Source of the DNA: JBBDUG01 sp040904025
GTDB lineage: Bacteria; Patescibacteriota; Minisyncoccia; Phycocordibacterales; SW-6-46-9
Direction: 5' to 3'
DNA: 6,687 nucleotides
Assembly (NCBI GenBank): GCA_040904025.1
Contig: JBBDUG010000023.1
Location: 1-6,687, forward strand
Shown: piece after piece, positions 4,690 to 6,687 of the stretch
How the letters are laid out: each line of letters begins with the position of its first letter
How positions within the stretch are numbered: the stretch's first letter is position 1
Translations under genes and position numbers: made by a program
The notes under the pieces: generated by a model
The model's input: the letters and a program-made list of their open reading frames with translations, nothing else
Told to the model about the DNA's origin: nothing
The model's database searches: none

Positions 4690-5610
4690 CTATCGAGCGT
4701 TAAGCCAGAGATAGATATCTTCAAGTGCTCTAACTGCATCTCCGGTTGCAATATTGTTTTGATGATAGAGAACGTTTGAACAGTCTCCTGCTGCCCATAT
4801 ACCCTTCTCTGAGGTCTCCTGAGACCATGGATCGATCTTTATGCGCTTATACTCATCAAGATCTACAATGTCTCCTACAAAGTCGGTATTAGGGATGCTT
4901 CCAATCTCAACAAAGACACCGGATGCAGATATCTCGTGTACTTCACCAGTCTCGTTATCTTTATACTTCACCGCGGTAACCATTCCATCACCAACAATCT
5001 CTGTTGGTGCAGAATTGGTGATTCCCCGCATCTTTGGATTCGCAAGTACCTTCTTCACTGTCACCGGATCAGCTTTATACTCATCGCTGCGATGGATGAG
5101 GGTGACTGACTTTGCATATGAGAGGAGCTGTGCAGCTGTTTCAAATCCCGCATTTCCTCCTCCAACAACAACAGTATCCATATCAGCAAAGAGAGGCCCG
5201 TCACAGGATGCACAGTATGTTACCCCCTTATGCTCAAACTTATCAGCTCCTGGTACCTCAAGCTTTCGTCGGCGTGCACCAGAGGAGACAAGCACTGATT
5301 TTGCTTGATATGTATTTTCTCCTGTCTTTACCTCAAATCCATCTCCCGCCTTCTCAACCGACTTCACTCTCTCTCCTTCACGAATATCAACCCAGTCTCC
5401 GGCATATTCTTCAACGTGACTTTTGAGAGCTTTTGCAAGTTCATCACCGGATATATGTGGAGTTCCGATCCAGTTTTGGATATCGGGGGAGACAATGCTC
5501 TGTCCTCCAAATTCTTCGGTTACAAGTACTGTTTTTATTTGTTTTCGTGCGGCGTATACTCCTGCGGCTGCTCCGGCAGGACCGCCACCTATTATTATAA
5601 GATCATTCAT
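4690..5610 (-). CDS. trxB: Thioredoxin reductase-like FAD/NAD(P)-dependent disulfide oxidoreductase
   Basis: Flavoenzyme of 306 aa, low-molecular-weight thioredoxin reductase size. FAD-binding GGGPAG (8-13), redox pair C133-A-S-C136-D in TYCASCDGPLF, pyridine nucleotide loop VGGGNAGFE (149-157), and C-terminal FAD motif AAGDC (273-277). It should pass electrons from NAD(P)H through FAD to a thioredoxin-like partner in the cytoplasm; no partner is encoded nearby. The 2'-phosphate-binding motif HRRxxxR of NADPH enzymes reads HRSDEYK (173-179), and CDGPLF, GVFVEIG.IPNT and AAGDC resemble AhpF, which uses NADH. The cofactor may therefore be NADH. A -10-like TATATT on the minus strand (5619-5624) lies eight bases before the ATG and only GGTGGT precedes the start, so the mRNA may have almost no leader. 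The upstream terminator separates it from ftsZ. Confidence 0.88.
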   Translation of the reverse strand: MNDLIIIGGGPAGAAAGVYAARKQIKTVLVTEEFGGQSIVSPDIQNWIGTPHISGDELAKALKSHVEEYAGDWVDIREGERVKSVEKAGDGFEVKTGENTYQAKSVLVSSGARRRKLEVPGADKFEHKGVTYCASCDGPLFADMDTVVVGGGNAGFETAAQLLSYAKSVTLIHRSDEYKADPVTVKKVLANPKMRGITNSAPTEIVGDGMVTAVKYKDNETGEVHEISASGVFVEIGSIPNTDFVGDIVDLDEYKRIKIDPWSQETSEKGIWAAGDCSNVLYHQNNIATGDAVRALEDIYLWLNAR

Positions 5611-5618
5611 ACCACCAG

Positions 5619-5624
5619 AATATA
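5619..5624 (-). promoter_or_regulatory. -10-like box just before trxB
   Basis: TATATT on the minus strand would start transcription about two bases before the trxB ATG. -35 candidates (ACTTGA at 16-base, TTGATA at 14-base spacing) are not optimal. A promoter is expected in this gap because a terminator lies just upstream at 5657-5687. Confidence 0.35.
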
Positions 5625-5656
5625 CGACCAGAGAAATCTATCAAGTTTTCAAGAAC

Positions 5657-5687
5657 AAAAAACTGCTGGATAATTCCAGCAGTTTTT
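5657..5687 (-). terminator. Intrinsic terminator of ftsZ (perfect 13-bp hairpin)
   Basis: AAAAACTGCTGGA (5658-5670) pairs perfectly with TCCAGCAGTTTTT (5675-5687) around TAAT. On the minus strand it ends in six T, 18 bases after the ftsZ stop codon. The symmetric A/T flanks make it potentially bidirectional. Confidence 0.9.
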
Positions 5688-5704
5688 ATCTCTTTTTTAA
5701 AATA

Positions 5705-6687
5705 TTATTTCAACTTACTCCGACGGAGGAATGCGGGTACTGCACCCCAATCATCATCGTCATCACCCGCTTCATCATCTGAGTTTCTTTCATTGCGCAT
5801 GTGGCGAGTCGGCTCTCCATCTTTCTTCTTTTTTGGCTTTTCATCCTTTTCATCTCTTTCATCCTTTTCTTCATCTTCAGTTCCTGTATCCCTTCCGAAT
5901 TGAAAGAGTGAGCCTGAATCTCCTCCAGCTGCCCGGATGACCTGATTCTCAGGAAAGCCGGATGCGATGACGGTGACTTTCACTTCATTCTTCTTGAGTC
6001 GATCATCTTTAATCGCACCGAAGATGACTTTTGCGTCGGGGTCGATTGATTCGGTGATAACCTTTGCTGCTTCTTGTATCTCATGCATGGTCATATCATC
6101 GCTACCAGCGATTGCAAAGAGTACTCCCTTTGCACCATTGATTGAGAGATCGAGAAGTGGGGAGTTGATCGCTCCTTTTGCCGCCTCGATTGCTCGATTG
6201 TCTCCATCTGCTTTTCCAACGCCCATGAGTGCAGATCCTGCATTCTCCATGATTGCGCGGATATCAGCAAAGTCTACGTTAATGATACCTGGGGTGGTTA
6301 TAAGGTCAGAGATACCTTCTACTGCCTCTTTAAGTACCTCATCGGCCATTCCGAAGGCCTCTGTAGCAGAGGTCTCTTTCTCTACATTCTGGAGTATTCG
6401 GTCATTTGGGATAACGATAAGAGCGTCAACCTCTTTTGAGAGGTTCTCGAGACCTTGCACTGCAAGCTTCATTCTCTGAGATCCTTCAAAGAAGAATGGT
6501 TTGGTGACAACACCGACGGTGAGGGCGCCAATTTCCCGTGCCGTCTTTGCGACAATAGGAGCTGCACCGGTACCGGTGCCTCCCCCCTCACCACAGGCGA
6601 TAAAGACCATATCTGAATTTTTGAGTGCCTCTTGCAATTCTTCCTTTGTCTCATCAGCTGCACGACGTCCCATCTCTGGATTCATTC
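5705..6687 (-). CDS. ftsZ: Cell division protein FtsZ, 5' end outside the window
   Basis: Tubulin-like GTPase that forms the cytokinetic Z ring. The window shows 326 codons from NPEMGRRAADE onward; the first ~65-75 residues lie beyond the right edge. Numbering from the first visible Met: GTP-binding signature GGGTGTG (34-40), TKPFFFEG (61-68), IPNDR (92-96), and T7 loop NVDFAD (136-141) that completes the GTPase site of the next subunit. The GTPase core and C-terminal domain end near 245. The linker (about 255-312) is extremely charged, with alternating E/D/K/R, a KKKK run and five consecutive aspartates, and leads to the conserved C-terminal peptide VPAFLRR (316-322), which normally binds FtsA or SepF. 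The residue before GGGTGTG is E33, where Met or Leu is common. A strong terminator follows the stop. The body of the protein has Patescibacteria character. Confidence 0.96.
   Translation of the reverse strand, partial: MNPEMGRRAADETKEELQEALKNSDMVFIACGEGGGTGTGAAPIVAKTAREIGALTVGVVTKPFFFEGSQRMKLAVQGLENLSKEVDALIVIPNDRILQNVEKETSATEAFGMADEVLKEAVEGISDLITTPGIINVDFADIRAIMENAGSALMGVGKADGDNRAIEAAKGAINSPLLDLSINGAKGVLFAIAGSDDMTMHEIQEAAKVITESIDPDAKVIFGAIKDDRLKKNEVKVTVIASGFPENQVIRAAGGDSGSLFQFGRDTGTEDEEKDERDEKDEKPKKKKDGEPTRHMRNERNSDDEAGDDDDDWGAVPAFLRRSKLK

Noticed and set aside
4841..5308. Plus-strand frame of 155 codons
   Set aside because: Antisense of the reductase gene; no independent motif or ribosome binding site.
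5967..6479. Plus-strand frame of 170 codons
   Set aside because: It is the antisense shadow of the conserved ftsZ core, serine-rich as expected from reverse reading.
1..6687. CRISPR array, insertion sequence or toxin-antitoxin pair
   Set aside because: No regularly spaced repeats, no transposase motif or terminal inverted repeats, and no adjacent small gene pair were found on either strand.

Overview
The window most likely comes from a Patescibacteria (Candidate Phyla Radiation) genome, except for its left end. The evidence is compact genes, tRNA genes with no encoded CCA, a lone type IV pilin, a GlmU made only of its nucleotidyltransferase domain, a thioredoxin-reductase-like flavoenzyme, and an FtsZ with a charged linker and a VPAFLRR tail. 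All readings use the standard bacterial code. The phylum is an inference from protein style, not a database result.

Left end (1-640): a minus-strand gene, cut by the window edge, encodes a TonB energy transducer with one membrane helix, two proline tracts and the start of the TonB C-terminal domain. It has its own promoter. It looks like a TonB of Rhodothermota/Balneolota-type bacteria and uses G/C-ending codons far more than the other genes here. A cell without an outer membrane should not need TonB, so this end is either transferred DNA or a chimeric contig join. Next comes a small unrecognised plus-strand gene (720-926) followed by a strong intrinsic terminator.

Middle (1083-2609): divergent tRNA-Glu(UUC) and tRNA-Ser(CGA) genes share a promoter region. 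They are followed by a type IV pilin-like gene and by tRNA-Val(GAC), which carries an unusual pyrimidine at position 37. A 436-base stretch without an obvious protein gene follows (2174-2609). It holds a well-formed terminator that works best on the minus strand, nested inverted repeats upstream of that terminator that could form an unannotated RNA, an AT-rich palindrome, and the glmU leader.

Right half (2610-6687): glmU and glmM overlap by 17 bases and form a two-gene unit for UDP-sugar (cell-wall precursor) synthesis: GlmM isomerises the sugar phosphate and GlmU activates it with UTP. The acetyltransferase half of GlmU is absent. glmM meets the convergent trxB-like gene with no base between their stop codons. 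Upstream of trxB, in the same orientation, lies ftsZ (5' end outside the window), separated from it by a perfect 13-bp terminator hairpin. trxB therefore probably has its own promoter.
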